From Nematocida parisii ERTm1 (lineage: Eukaryota; Microsporidia), in assembly GCF_000250985.1 (NCBI RefSeq), contig NW_013524648.1, forward strand, positions 421,441 through 485,440: DNA of 64,000 nt. The letters run 5' to 3'. The notes beneath the pieces were generated by a model, which saw nothing but the letters and a program-made list of their open reading frames with translations, did not search any database and was not told the DNA's origin. The position numbers were made by a program, and so were the translations under genes. Shown one piece after another: positions 18,266-27,385 of this stretch (position 1 is the stretch's first letter; every line of letters begins with the position of its first letter).

Positions 18266-20377
18266 ATGGAATTTGCACAGTACATAAGCAAGAGAGTTCA
18301 AATCTTTGACAGAATCAAAGCACAGCAAGAGAAGAAAGAAAGCGAGAAAATAAAAATAAAAACAGTCCACGGAGAATACTCTGGAATGTCTTATGAAACA
18401 ACGCCTTTTATTGTATCAAAAGAGCTAAACCCAAACCACAAGGAGTTATTAGTTGCTAGAGTAAATCAAGAACTGTTTGACGTGCACCGGCCGCTAGAGA
18501 AGGACTCTGTTGTAGAGTTTCTGACATTTGCAGATGAAGATGGAAAGAAAGTGTTCTGGCACTCATCTGCACATATTTTAGGTGAGGCATGCGAGAATAC
18601 GTTCTCCTGCCACTTATGCCTGGGCCCTCCCACTGAGTCTGGGTTCTTCTATGAAATGGATATGGACCGAGCAGTCACTCCGGAAGACTACAAGCCATTG
18701 AAAAAAGAAATGAAAAAGATCCTTAAGGAAAACCAGCGGTTTGAAAGGCTTGTTATGACAAAGAGTGAGTTACTGGAGATGTTCGCTGATAATCCTTTGA
18801 AGGTGGAGCTAATCCAGGATAAAGTACAGGACAAGAGTACAGTATACCGATGCGGACCATTGATTGATTTCTGTCTAGGGCCACACATCCCCAGCACAGG
18901 GCTAGTTAAGGCAATAGAAGTACTGCACAACAGTAGTTCGTTTTTCTTAGGGGACAGTAACAGGCCTGTTCTGCAGAGAATATACGGTATATCTTTCCCT
19001 AGCAAGGAGGAAATGACACAGCATCTGGCTTTCCTGGAGGAGGCCAAGAAGAACAACCACAGGAAGATCGGGTCTGACCTTGATTTGTTTTTCTTTTCTC
19101 CAATGAGTCCTGGATCCTGCTTTTTCCTGCCCAAGGGTGCGTTTGTGTATAACGCCCTGATGACTTTAATGAGAGAGCACTACAAAAAGAAGGACTTTAA
19201 AGAAGTAATTACACCGAATATTTATACAAATGAGCTGTGGAAGACAAGCGGGCACTTAGAGAAGTATAAGGAGGACATGTTCTGTTTCCAAGCGGATAAT
19301 ACAGAAATGGCTCTCAAGCCCATGAACTGTCCAGGGCACTGTCTGTTATTTAAACATCTTAGCTGTTCATACCGTGACTTACCTTTACGTCTGGCAGACT
19401 TTGGAGTACTTCACAGAAATGAAGTTTCTGGTGCACTTACTGGCCTAACCAGAGTAAGAAGGTTCCAGCAGGATGATGCCCACATATTTTTATCTCCTGA
19501 TATGGTGGCTCAGGAAATACAGATGTGCCTTGACTTCCTTGAGGAGGTATACAGTCTGCTTGGGTTTGAGTATTCTGTGTGCCTTAGCACCCGGCCAGAA
19601 AAGTATATTGGTAGGCCAGAGATTTGGGACGGTGCAGAAGAACAGCTGAAACAGGCCCTTGAGAGCAGTGGAGTGAACTGGAGTATCAACCCAGGAGATG
19701 GTGCATTCTATGGTCCTAAGATAGATATATCTGTGCGAGATGCACTTGGCAGAAAACACCAGTGCGGGACTATACAGCTAGACTTCCAGCTGCCAGAAAG
19801 ATTTAACCTTAAGTTTGCATCAAACGAGGGAGATTCAATTAGACCTGTCATGATACACCGTGCTATATTGGGAAGTGTGGAGAGAATGACCGGAATACTT
19901 CTGGAGCACTACAAAGGCCGCCTGCCTCCCTGGCTAAACCCAAACCAAGTAATGATTATTCCCATCACAAGTGATGAAGCAGAGTATGCAAATGAGGTTA
20001 AGCAGGAACTGCATGCAATGGAAGTCTCTGTGGACCTATCTGAGTGCACACTAAACAAGAAAATACTCAATGCAGAAAAAGTAAGGTACTCATATATAAT
20101 AATAGTAGGAAAGAAAGAAGCTCAAAGAAAACAATTATCTGTTCGTAATCTAAAAGATGGAAAGACTGTTGTATTGCCACTAAGCCAAGCACACCGTATG
20201 ATCAGTGAAACCATAAGAAGAAGACTTCCCCAGCCAGCAGATGGGCTTAAGTATGCCACTAAAGAAACAGGCAGTACTCTGCCAGTACATCTATCACAGG
20301 CTCTAGTCTGCTTGGAAAAGATAGTTTCCAGTATAAAAGAGAAGTTCATAGAAACATTCAAGATTAAGCGAGTATAA
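18266..20377 (+). CDS. THS1: Threonyl-tRNA synthetase
   Basis: This enzyme charges tRNA-Thr with threonine. The 703-aa protein has an N-terminal TGS-like domain, then the editing domain (FWHSSAHILGEA, and YRCGPLIDFCLGPHIPSTG), and the class II core. Seen there are MNCPGHC with a zinc-binding Cys, RNEVSGALTGLTRVRRFQQDDAHIF for motif 2, and RPVMIHRAILGSVERM for motif 3. An anticodon-binding domain follows. About 60 residues extend beyond the usual C terminus. The ATG at 18266 is chosen; the upstream in-frame codon is TTG. Confidence 0.97.
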   Translation: MEFAQYISKRVQIFDRIKAQQEKKESEKIKIKTVHGEYSGMSYETTPFIVSKELNPNHKELLVARVNQELFDVHRPLEKDSVVEFLTFADEDGKKVFWHSSAHILGEACENTFSCHLCLGPPTESGFFYEMDMDRAVTPEDYKPLKKEMKKILKENQRFERLVMTKSELLEMFADNPLKVELIQDKVQDKSTVYRCGPLIDFCLGPHIPSTGLVKAIEVLHNSSSFFLGDSNRPVLQRIYGISFPSKEEMTQHLAFLEEAKKNNHRKIGSDLDLFFFSPMSPGSCFFLPKGAFVYNALMTLMREHYKKKDFKEVITPNIYTNELWKTSGHLEKYKEDMFCFQADNTEMALKPMNCPGHCLLFKHLSCSYRDLPLRLADFGVLHRNEVSGALTGLTRVRRFQQDDAHIFLSPDMVAQEIQMCLDFLEEVYSLLGFEYSVCLSTRPEKYIGRPEIWDGAEEQLKQALESSGVNWSINPGDGAFYGPKIDISVRDALGRKHQCGTIQLDFQLPERFNLKFASNEGDSIRPVMIHRAILGSVERMTGILLEHYKGRLPPWLNPNQVMIIPITSDEAEYANEVKQELHAMEVSVDLSECTLNKKILNAEKVRYSYIIIVGKKEAQRKQLSVRNLKDGKTVVLPLSQAHRMISETIRRRLPQPADGLKYATKETGSTLPVHLSQALVCLEKIVSSIKEKFIETFKIKRV

Positions 20378-20486
20378 CCCAAAGTACAACTAGAAGCAAT
20401 AAATATCCTGCAGTGATTATAATTATTTTCATTTTTTTATTAGGAATATTTATATAAATTATAAAAATTTATATGGGCTTTTATTT

Positions 20487-21374
20487 ATGTATACTGTATT
20501 ACTGCAAGGCACTGCCGATTTAAAAAAGCACTCTCTATTTTTTGAGTGTATATATACAGTGGGTTATCATCTAAACAAAGCACAGACAGAATTATTCACG
20601 TGGGGTGATGATGTTTCTGTTAAGGATAATATTATGTCTATACTTATATCATTAGTTATGGGGTTTGGTATTCTTATTATTATAACACTAGCTATACCCA
20701 TAATCAGGAAAACCGCGAGTGGGTGTAAGTCACTGTTTATAATGCATAATCAAAAGATTCAAAAGAAACAGAATATAAATGAATTTGTTCCCATAAGAAC
20801 AACTAAATCAAAGATATTTAATGCTATTTCTGTTATATACGATACATTAATAGTTGTGTTTTTAGCGATATACTTATTTGCTATAGTAACGGTTATAATA
20901 AGTACAATTCAGCATGCATACTATAATATTTCTTTTCCTGTATTCCCTATTATAATAGCTGTGACTATATCTGTACTGATTCTGTACTTGTGTGCTTCTG
21001 TTTTACTAATGACTGGTAAAATAGCAGATATTTTCTCAGTAGACAGTGACCACTCTGTGATTAGGCCATTTTTAATTTTTGGTATGTTCTGTGTGTCGTA
21101 CTTCCTTATCGGAATAGAGATATATACAGGATATTCTAAAGTAAGCAGTTATGGTATTTCTAACCTTAGTAATATGAGAGTGCTATGCTTATTATTTCTT
21201 TCATTCTGGTTTATATGGTTTAGTATATCATTTGTGTACTTCTTTATACTCAGCGCACTATATGGCCTAGTCCATACAGTAAACCATATTTATGATACAT
21301 TCACAGATGTAAAACTACTTCCACTAGAAGAACAATTATATGATAAAGTCCAAAATAGTAATAATCCAGCATAA
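20487..21374 (+). CDS. Multi-pass membrane protein of unknown function
   Basis: The 295-aa product has about five predicted membrane segments, near residues 50-75, 115-140, 150-176, 189-210 and 230-262. There is a soluble N terminus of about 45 residues and a basic loop (QKIQKKQNINEF) after the first segment. I do not recognise the family. An out-of-frame ATG at 20473 lies just upstream of the chosen start and opens a very short frame. The gene stands alone between ThrRS and the divergently placed orphan. Confidence 0.7.
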   Translation: MYTVLLQGTADLKKHSLFFECIYTVGYHLNKAQTELFTWGDDVSVKDNIMSILISLVMGFGILIIITLAIPIIRKTASGCKSLFIMHNQKIQKKQNINEFVPIRTTKSKIFNAISVIYDTLIVVFLAIYLFAIVTVIISTIQHAYYNISFPVFPIIIAVTISVLILYLCASVLLMTGKIADIFSVDSDHSVIRPFLIFGMFCVSYFLIGIEIYTGYSKVSSYGISNLSNMRVLCLLFLSFWFIWFSISFVYFFILSALYGLVHTVNHIYDTFTDVKLLPLEEQLYDKVQNSNNPA

Positions 21375-21951
21375 GTTAGATAAATAATTTAGGGTTATTC
21401 GGGTTATATTGCTAATATTTATGATATAATGAGTAAGATATTATAATATTTCACAGTACAAGAATTATTACTCATAAATAAATTATAGAATATATTATAT
21501 AATGTGTATTATATCTTGTAAATTATTTTTCTATTATATATTACATAATGTGTTATAATATATGAATTGGAATATTATTTTATACACTATGTGTAAAATA
21601 TAATTACATTGCTATATATTATGCACAGAAACAGTATTAATAATTAAAATTTTATTTTGGTTTGTGTGTGACTTAGTCTATTTCTTCTAGTTATAATATT
21701 ATTATAATAAATTATTCTGGTTATAGCTTGTAATTTACTGTTTTATCGTTTGAAATTTTAAATTTATTTTTAAACCATTCATTTATAAGTTCTGTGCTCT
21801 TTATATGAGAAGGTTTTAAAAATAAATTTAAAAATTAAAAATTAAGATTTCTATATTTAAGGAAATATTTTAATCTCTATCAAATGAATAAAGAGTATAA
21901 GCCTAATGAGCCATCTTCACTTTCAGAAAAATAATTTATTGTAATTATGGG
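21375..21951. other. AT-rich spacer between convergent genes
   Basis: About 575 bp between the stops of two convergent genes. Apart from the motif at 21398-21406, it is A/T-rich with short TATAATGTGT-like repetitions and no ORF. Confidence 0.5.
21398..21406 (-). promoter_or_regulatory. TAACCCGAA motif (single, with half copy)
   Basis: TTCGGGTTA on the + strand, 24 bp past a stop codon. A partial copy, AGGGTTA, lies directly before it, spaced 9 bp rather than 10. Confidence 0.45.
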
Positions 21952-24951
21952 TTATGAAGTAAATCTAGATGGATAATAGTACTTAAGAACAGAAAGGAGT
22001 ACATTTTTATCAGTTATAGCAGATGGTAGACTGCCCATATACTCAGCCCATTTTATAATGTATGTTTCTAGATTTAGCACATGCGAACTGCCTGGGAAGA
22101 TTATTTCATCAACTGAATCAAGTTTACTCGCATGCATTACCACTTCAGTCATGAAGTAGTTATAGACTGTGTTGGAGAAAGGGAGTCTTTTCTTCAATAA
22201 CCAGCAGATATCTTCACTCTTACAGTTATTTCCTATGGTGTACACGGGATCACTGAGTATTCTCTGGTTTAAAGCATGGACTATTCTAAGTGGGGTGGTT
22301 AAACACCTGGCGTAGTCAATGACACACGGGTGCTTATTTAAATAGAAAAGCATAAAAAAGCTTAGTATATGCCTGACTGCATTATTTGTCTGTAGAAGGT
22401 CTTTTAGTGTGGGCACTCTTCTGCTGAAATATGCTACAATAATGTTATTTTCTAGGGATACGCTGTGTGGTGCTGTATTCGGGTTATTGTTAATCATAAT
22501 AATAATCATTCGCAGGATAGCACCACTGTTTAGTATATGACGCATTGATAGTGGTGCTATATTATAATAATGGATTTTGTAGAAACTAAGGAATTTAGTA
22601 ATGCTTTCCTTAATAATGGCCGTTTTAATTCCATTTGCACACTCTTTTTTGATTTTTCTACACGCGAATGAATAACTGTCAAAAGACAGATCATTCCAAT
22701 AACTGGGATAATTCGATCCATCGATGCGGACAGAATATACTTCCTTGGGCATACTTGAAAGTGTTTCTTGGTCATTACTCGTATACATTAATTCTGCAAG
22801 TTCTTCTTCTAAAGATGGATTATACAGGATAGATGGCATTTCTTTGGTGTACTCACCAACAACTCTTATATCCTCCATAAGCAGAGTGTTCAAGAATAAA
22901 ATGTGTAAAGCAACAAATTTGGGTGTAAACATGATATTCTTATGCCTGGCTATGCCAGTGTACAGCATAATCAATCTAGTCCAGCACGGTGACTGTCTAA
23001 GCCTGTATTCATATCTAAGCATTCTGCCTAAGTGTTTTAGACCATTTCTGGGAGAAATCATGACAGAACATATTTCAGTGTATGCAGGTAGTAATATATC
23101 CAGTGCATCTATTAAGTGTTTATACCGATCGAGGTATAACTCACTAAACTCTGCATCTTCAGGAGTCTTCCCATGCTTAGAAGCAAGATCGAAAAAGACA
23201 GCACCATTCCCGAATAAATTATAAAGAAATGGCTTAAACTGTGTTATAGCTGCTAGTGCACACCGTATGGTAAAGAAGTGAAATTCATTATCTTTTTGGG
23301 ATTGAATTATACTAACTAATACACTGAGCAGGTGGTACCCCTCTACTAGGACTAAGGACATTGTATACGTATAACTATGTAATCCACTCACAAGAAAGTC
23401 TGTTTTTTTATCTGTGAGCATATTGTACATACTATCAGTAACAAGTAAAGAGTCAGCAGAAACTTGTTTTAATACATCACTACTGGAAGAGTGCCTAGTA
23501 GCAAGAACCCCACTACTCGCAGATATTTGGTTTAAAATGTACCCATCAATGTATTCATTATAACAAATGGATGTACTGGTCTCTGAATGGAATGAACTCT
23601 TTAGAAGCTGTGATGTATACGTATATGAGAGTAAAGAAGGATCATTTGCAATCCCACACACGCACTCTACTAGATATACACCATTAGTTATCATAATGTA
23701 TACAGTTGGTATATCAGTGGGTATCCATCTTTTATCAATATCTTCCTGGGAGTACTTGAATAGTTCATTAAACCCTAAAAATCCATCTGATTCTGAGTCT
23801 AATACAGATCTTACCGCAGGAATATTTAAATAGTCATCAGAATGAATTTCACTGATTTTAATCCCAAATGCATCAACTGAATATTTCAATATTTCTTCAA
23901 ATATGCACTGCTCTGTGAATCTGCTCCTTTCTGTTTTATTCGGGATTACAATATTTATTATATTTTCATTTTTTATAATGAACCCAAAATAAAATTTCAT
24001 TCTTTCCTCTACGCTGTGAAATGCCCTTAAATACCCCGTGCAGTACCGGTGCAGAGCACCAGAATTTTTCATGTATATCTCAGAGAGAATTTCTTTTTTA
24101 TGGGATCTATACGAATTAACCGTAGTAGATAGGGGCATTTCACAGAGAACTTGATTACCGTCGTAGTACTTGTACTGGCAGCAGCAGTACGGGTTAGTTG
24201 CCCAGTCCGTGCATATGCGTGAGCTATTTAATGTACCACAGAGGAGTTTATAATACTTACCAAACACGTGTACATGGAATGGCATATTCTCATCTGCTGG
24301 GGACATCTCTTCTACGTACTTCATTATATCTGGATTATTCCAATTATTCTGTAAGTAGTACTGCTTATTAAGTTCTTCTCTTCCCATGCAGTGCTGTTTT
24401 ATACTTGGCTGTGGGACTGTACGGCTATATATGTCATAGTGGCCCATGTCAGATGTGGATGACATTCGATTATTTATCTGAAGAGATACCTTCCAGTCTC
24501 TTGGAGTAAAATACTTCCCAAACACAAAGAATTCATCATCTATTGAAGTATTACTACAACTCAGCCATATATGAGCATTATTATAAGACAGTTTTCTTAG
24601 GGCGTGTATTGCCCAGTGTAAATGACTAACCCACATAGTAAAATCCACGGGACTTACAAATTGACAAGTAATGCTTGGAAGGGCCAGTTCCAGTCTCTCC
24701 CTGTCCAATGTGATAGTTGTTATCTGTGCTTTGTAAATTTCAATTAATTCAGTCCCTACTCTTTCACCAAAAGAATCATAAAGTGCACTCTGTGCTGGAT
24801 GTAGTATGCTAAATATCCTTACATACGGAATATAATCTGAACCAATTGTCATTTGTATATAAGCACGTGCACCTTTGTGCTTTCCCTTTACAACAATAAT
24901 TATAGACCTATTTCCTGTGTAGTCAAATATCCCTCTTGTTTTTATGTTCAT
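21952..24951 (-). CDS. Large orphan protein, 999 aa
   Basis: This long intact ORF starts with an ATG and has no signal peptide and no clear membrane segments. I recognise no domain. Visible features are a cysteine pair in NPYCCCQYKYYD near residue 255, a serine-rich stretch near 490-510, and a mostly helical C-terminal half with several hydrophobic helices. Codon use looks like that of the neighbouring housekeeping genes rather than the AT-rich spacers. Its length and intact frame make it a real gene, but its function cannot be inferred from the sequence. It could be a highly diverged version of a conserved large protein. Confidence 0.8.
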   Translation of the reverse strand: MNIKTRGIFDYTGNRSIIIVVKGKHKGARAYIQMTIGSDYIPYVRIFSILHPAQSALYDSFGERVGTELIEIYKAQITTITLDRERLELALPSITCQFVSPVDFTMWVSHLHWAIHALRKLSYNNAHIWLSCSNTSIDDEFFVFGKYFTPRDWKVSLQINNRMSSTSDMGHYDIYSRTVPQPSIKQHCMGREELNKQYYLQNNWNNPDIMKYVEEMSPADENMPFHVHVFGKYYKLLCGTLNSSRICTDWATNPYCCCQYKYYDGNQVLCEMPLSTTVNSYRSHKKEILSEIYMKNSGALHRYCTGYLRAFHSVEERMKFYFGFIIKNENIINIVIPNKTERSRFTEQCIFEEILKYSVDAFGIKISEIHSDDYLNIPAVRSVLDSESDGFLGFNELFKYSQEDIDKRWIPTDIPTVYIMITNGVYLVECVCGIANDPSLLSYTYTSQLLKSSFHSETSTSICYNEYIDGYILNQISASSGVLATRHSSSSDVLKQVSADSLLVTDSMYNMLTDKKTDFLVSGLHSYTYTMSLVLVEGYHLLSVLVSIIQSQKDNEFHFFTIRCALAAITQFKPFLYNLFGNGAVFFDLASKHGKTPEDAEFSELYLDRYKHLIDALDILLPAYTEICSVMISPRNGLKHLGRMLRYEYRLRQSPCWTRLIMLYTGIARHKNIMFTPKFVALHILFLNTLLMEDIRVVGEYTKEMPSILYNPSLEEELAELMYTSNDQETLSSMPKEVYSVRIDGSNYPSYWNDLSFDSYSFACRKIKKECANGIKTAIIKESITKFLSFYKIHYYNIAPLSMRHILNSGAILRMIIIMINNNPNTAPHSVSLENNIIVAYFSRRVPTLKDLLQTNNAVRHILSFFMLFYLNKHPCVIDYARCLTTPLRIVHALNQRILSDPVYTIGNNCKSEDICWLLKKRLPFSNTVYNYFMTEVVMHASKLDSVDEIIFPGSSHVLNLETYIIKWAEYMGSLPSAITDKNVLLSVLKYYYPSRFTS

Positions 24952-25006
24952 AATATATATTATGCCTATAATAAAGAAAATATCTTTATAATTTAAATTT
25001 TGAATT

Positions 25007-25025
25007 TTCGGGTTATATCGGGTTA
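25007..25025 (-). promoter_or_regulatory. TAACCCGAA motif dimer, 10-bp period
   Basis: TTCGGGTTATATCGGGTTA on the + strand, with a 10-bp period. It lies between the divergent starts of the 999-aa orphan (24951) and the nucleoporin gene (25169), so here it is in promoter position for both. Confidence 0.6.
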
Positions 25026-25168
25026 TGCTGTATATTATACTGTTGTACTTTGTGTGATTTAGAGTGGTTTACACTGTGTTATAATGAATACTGCCATGAA
25101 ATGGGGTTTTATGCATTTTTGTAAAATAATGGATTGGATTATTTTTAGTGCTTTGCGATTTTTTTCTC

Positions 25169-27097
25169 ATGCAGAAGGTTTCTGAGTACAGCGAGTCTTT
25201 GGTCAGAACGTATTCTATTTCACTTATAGAGGTAGAATTGGCTTTAACAAATAAAGTGTCAGATATTCACAGCTACCACCCTGAATTAGAGAAGAGAATA
25301 GAAGAATTAGGGGAGGTTATGGCGCACAGGACGGAAAGTGAAAACATAACCATAGAGGCGTATTTAGACGGGATATTTGAGAAAAAGCTAATTCAATTTG
25401 GAGAAAACCAAGTGAAGCAGGAGCTGGAGGAGTTTGAGAGTGATTTAAAGGCGTATTTTGTGAAGGAGGAGAAAAGGCTGCTGACTGCACCGAGGAGAGA
25501 GCAATTAAAAGTACGAAAAGATGAGCACACGTATGTGATAATTGAAGGGTGCAAGTCATTGAAGAGGGGAGACTCTATTGGACAGAATCTTTTTTCATCT
25601 CCTATGCTGTATGACGCGTACTTATTTGCAACCTCAGCGCAGACTCCGCACGAGTTTCTGGCGTATATCCATTATACACGGGCAATCAGAGAGAGAACAG
25701 CACAGGCCGTTAAGCTCTTTACACGCATGAAGTATGGCAGTGGGATGTACAAAATAGAGATGTATGAGAATCAAGCCATGTATGCAGAGCTGTACCAGTA
25801 TGTTAGAGCAGGGATGTACGCAGAGGCTGCACAGTACGTAGAGCAAAACAAGAACTTCTTTTTAATAATCTCGCATAACTTCTACTCTTCCATTATGTCG
25901 TGGATGCATGCCATGGGATTTATTTCTGAGGAGAAGAAGCACGGAATGGACTGGGAGGAAGTTCCCACGAGTGAGGATGATCCATTTAAATTATTATTTT
26001 ATCGGCTATTCACGGGAAGCACTGAGTGTGTACAGTCGGTTATTACAACAATAGAGGACTTCTTGTGGTACCACATTACTGTTATAAAGACAATTTCAGC
26101 ATGCCGTATAAAAAAGCGTGCGAATACGTATTTGGAGATATTTAAAATGCTAGAAGGTTCTGTTACAGCGCCTAAATTGCTGCAGGCATCTCTTATGCTA
26201 GGGCAGTGGAAGGAAGCTATGATTATTCTGCAGGACAGTGCGTTTAATGCAGCAGAGATGATATTTATATCGTATGCTATTATGCAGAAGATGCGAGAGG
26301 AGTTTCCCTTTGCGTATCCCATTAAAAGAGAATTGGCAGACACAGAGGCAGCACAGTGCACGGATATATTTATCAAGGGAGTGCAGGGAGTCACTGCGTT
26401 CTTTGCATCAGCAGAAGAGAAGCTGTGTGTGGTCAATTTAGCATCGCCTTTTATTACTGCAGAGTGGCTAGAGGATTTAGTTGCAGAGGTATTCATTGCT
26501 TCAGAAGATTACACAGTTCTAGGGGAGGTCGATGCAACTGGAAGAAGACAGGCTGCCACAATACTCGAGTACATCGATGTATCCAGGCAGGGCGTAGTGC
26601 AGAGAGTAGCAGAGTATTATATACACAGTGGAGATTTATTGAAGGCCTTGAAGATATCTTATGCAGGCAGTGATGAAAGGGCACTGGACATTCTTACTTC
26701 TATTCTCGTGGACAAGATAGAGGCAAAGGAGTACGAGCAGGAGGGTCTGGGCAGTATTGTGGAGCACTTCAATGATGAACTGACTAACTTCCTATGGGAT
26801 ATTCTTCTGATCGGTGGATCACAGGAAGGTGCAGTAAACCGCATACGAAGAACAGGACTAGTTCCAGGAAACAATGCAGCAGATGTTCTTAGAAAGACAC
26901 AGGAAATAAAGAACCTAGCACCACGCATTAAACGAGTAATCCCCACCGCGCTAGTAATTACAGCACAACGACTAGGAGCCAACTCTCGTATTGAAAACCA
27001 AGACCTAGCAAAGGCACTCCTTCTACTTGCAGGTGCACTAGACATGGATAAAGAGGTCATGCACGAGATAGTCACCAGCATAGCAGGACTGCTATAA
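25169..27097 (+). CDS. NIC96: Nic96/NUP93-like nucleoporin
   Basis: Nic96 (NUP93) is a scaffold of the nuclear pore inner ring. The 642-aa protein is almost entirely alpha-helical. A helical head with coiled-coil character spans residues 1-110. A stacked-helix body follows, with the segment TTIEDFLWYHITVIKTISAC resembling the conserved (S/T)(I/L)EDxLWxxL helix of the family, then LLQASLMLGQWKEAMIIL and a helical tail. It is shorter than yeast Nic96 (about 840 aa). The call rests on this pattern rather than on a unique motif. The ATG at 25169 is used because the upstream in-frame codon is GTG. Confidence 0.65.
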   Translation: MQKVSEYSESLVRTYSISLIEVELALTNKVSDIHSYHPELEKRIEELGEVMAHRTESENITIEAYLDGIFEKKLIQFGENQVKQELEEFESDLKAYFVKEEKRLLTAPRREQLKVRKDEHTYVIIEGCKSLKRGDSIGQNLFSSPMLYDAYLFATSAQTPHEFLAYIHYTRAIRERTAQAVKLFTRMKYGSGMYKIEMYENQAMYAELYQYVRAGMYAEAAQYVEQNKNFFLIISHNFYSSIMSWMHAMGFISEEKKHGMDWEEVPTSEDDPFKLLFYRLFTGSTECVQSVITTIEDFLWYHITVIKTISACRIKKRANTYLEIFKMLEGSVTAPKLLQASLMLGQWKEAMIILQDSAFNAAEMIFISYAIMQKMREEFPFAYPIKRELADTEAAQCTDIFIKGVQGVTAFFASAEEKLCVVNLASPFITAEWLEDLVAEVFIASEDYTVLGEVDATGRRQAATILEYIDVSRQGVVQRVAEYYIHSGDLLKALKISYAGSDERALDILTSILVDKIEAKEYEQEGLGSIVEHFNDELTNFLWDILLIGGSQEGAVNRIRRTGLVPGNNAADVLRKTQEIKNLAPRIKRVIPTALVITAQRLGANSRIENQDLAKALLLLAGALDMDKEVMHEIVTSIAGLL

Positions 27098-27137
27098 TAA
27101 AATAATAAACAGAATATGAATTATACTAAGCCAGTAA

Positions 27138-27359
27138 ATGCCTTCTAATAGCCAAATAGTGCATGGCCAATGCATTCAGATATTAACAGAAATCCAAGCA
27201 CTTGCATTAAAATTCAGCAGGGCACGGATTGTTTACTATAATTATTTCAGGCTGTACGGCATGAAATATCAAATTTTGATTTTTAGGTTGTTCCTGGGGT
27301 ATGGCACTAATTCATCTGGGGAGGGCTCTTTTAATTATTCTCTAAGACGGATTAAATAA
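27138..27359 (+). CDS. Possible small ORF, 73 aa
   Basis: An ATG-initiated 73-codon frame in the 288-bp gap between the nucleoporin and the Sel1 gene. The start region (HGQCIQILTEIQALALKFSR) could form a helix, but I recognise no family. It may be chance or a lineage-specific small protein. Confidence 0.25.
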   Translation: MPSNSQIVHGQCIQILTEIQALALKFSRARIVYYNYFRLYGMKYQILIFRLFLGYGTNSSGEGSFNYSLRRIK

Positions 27360-27385
27360 TTTAACAACAAATACTTTTTTATTTA

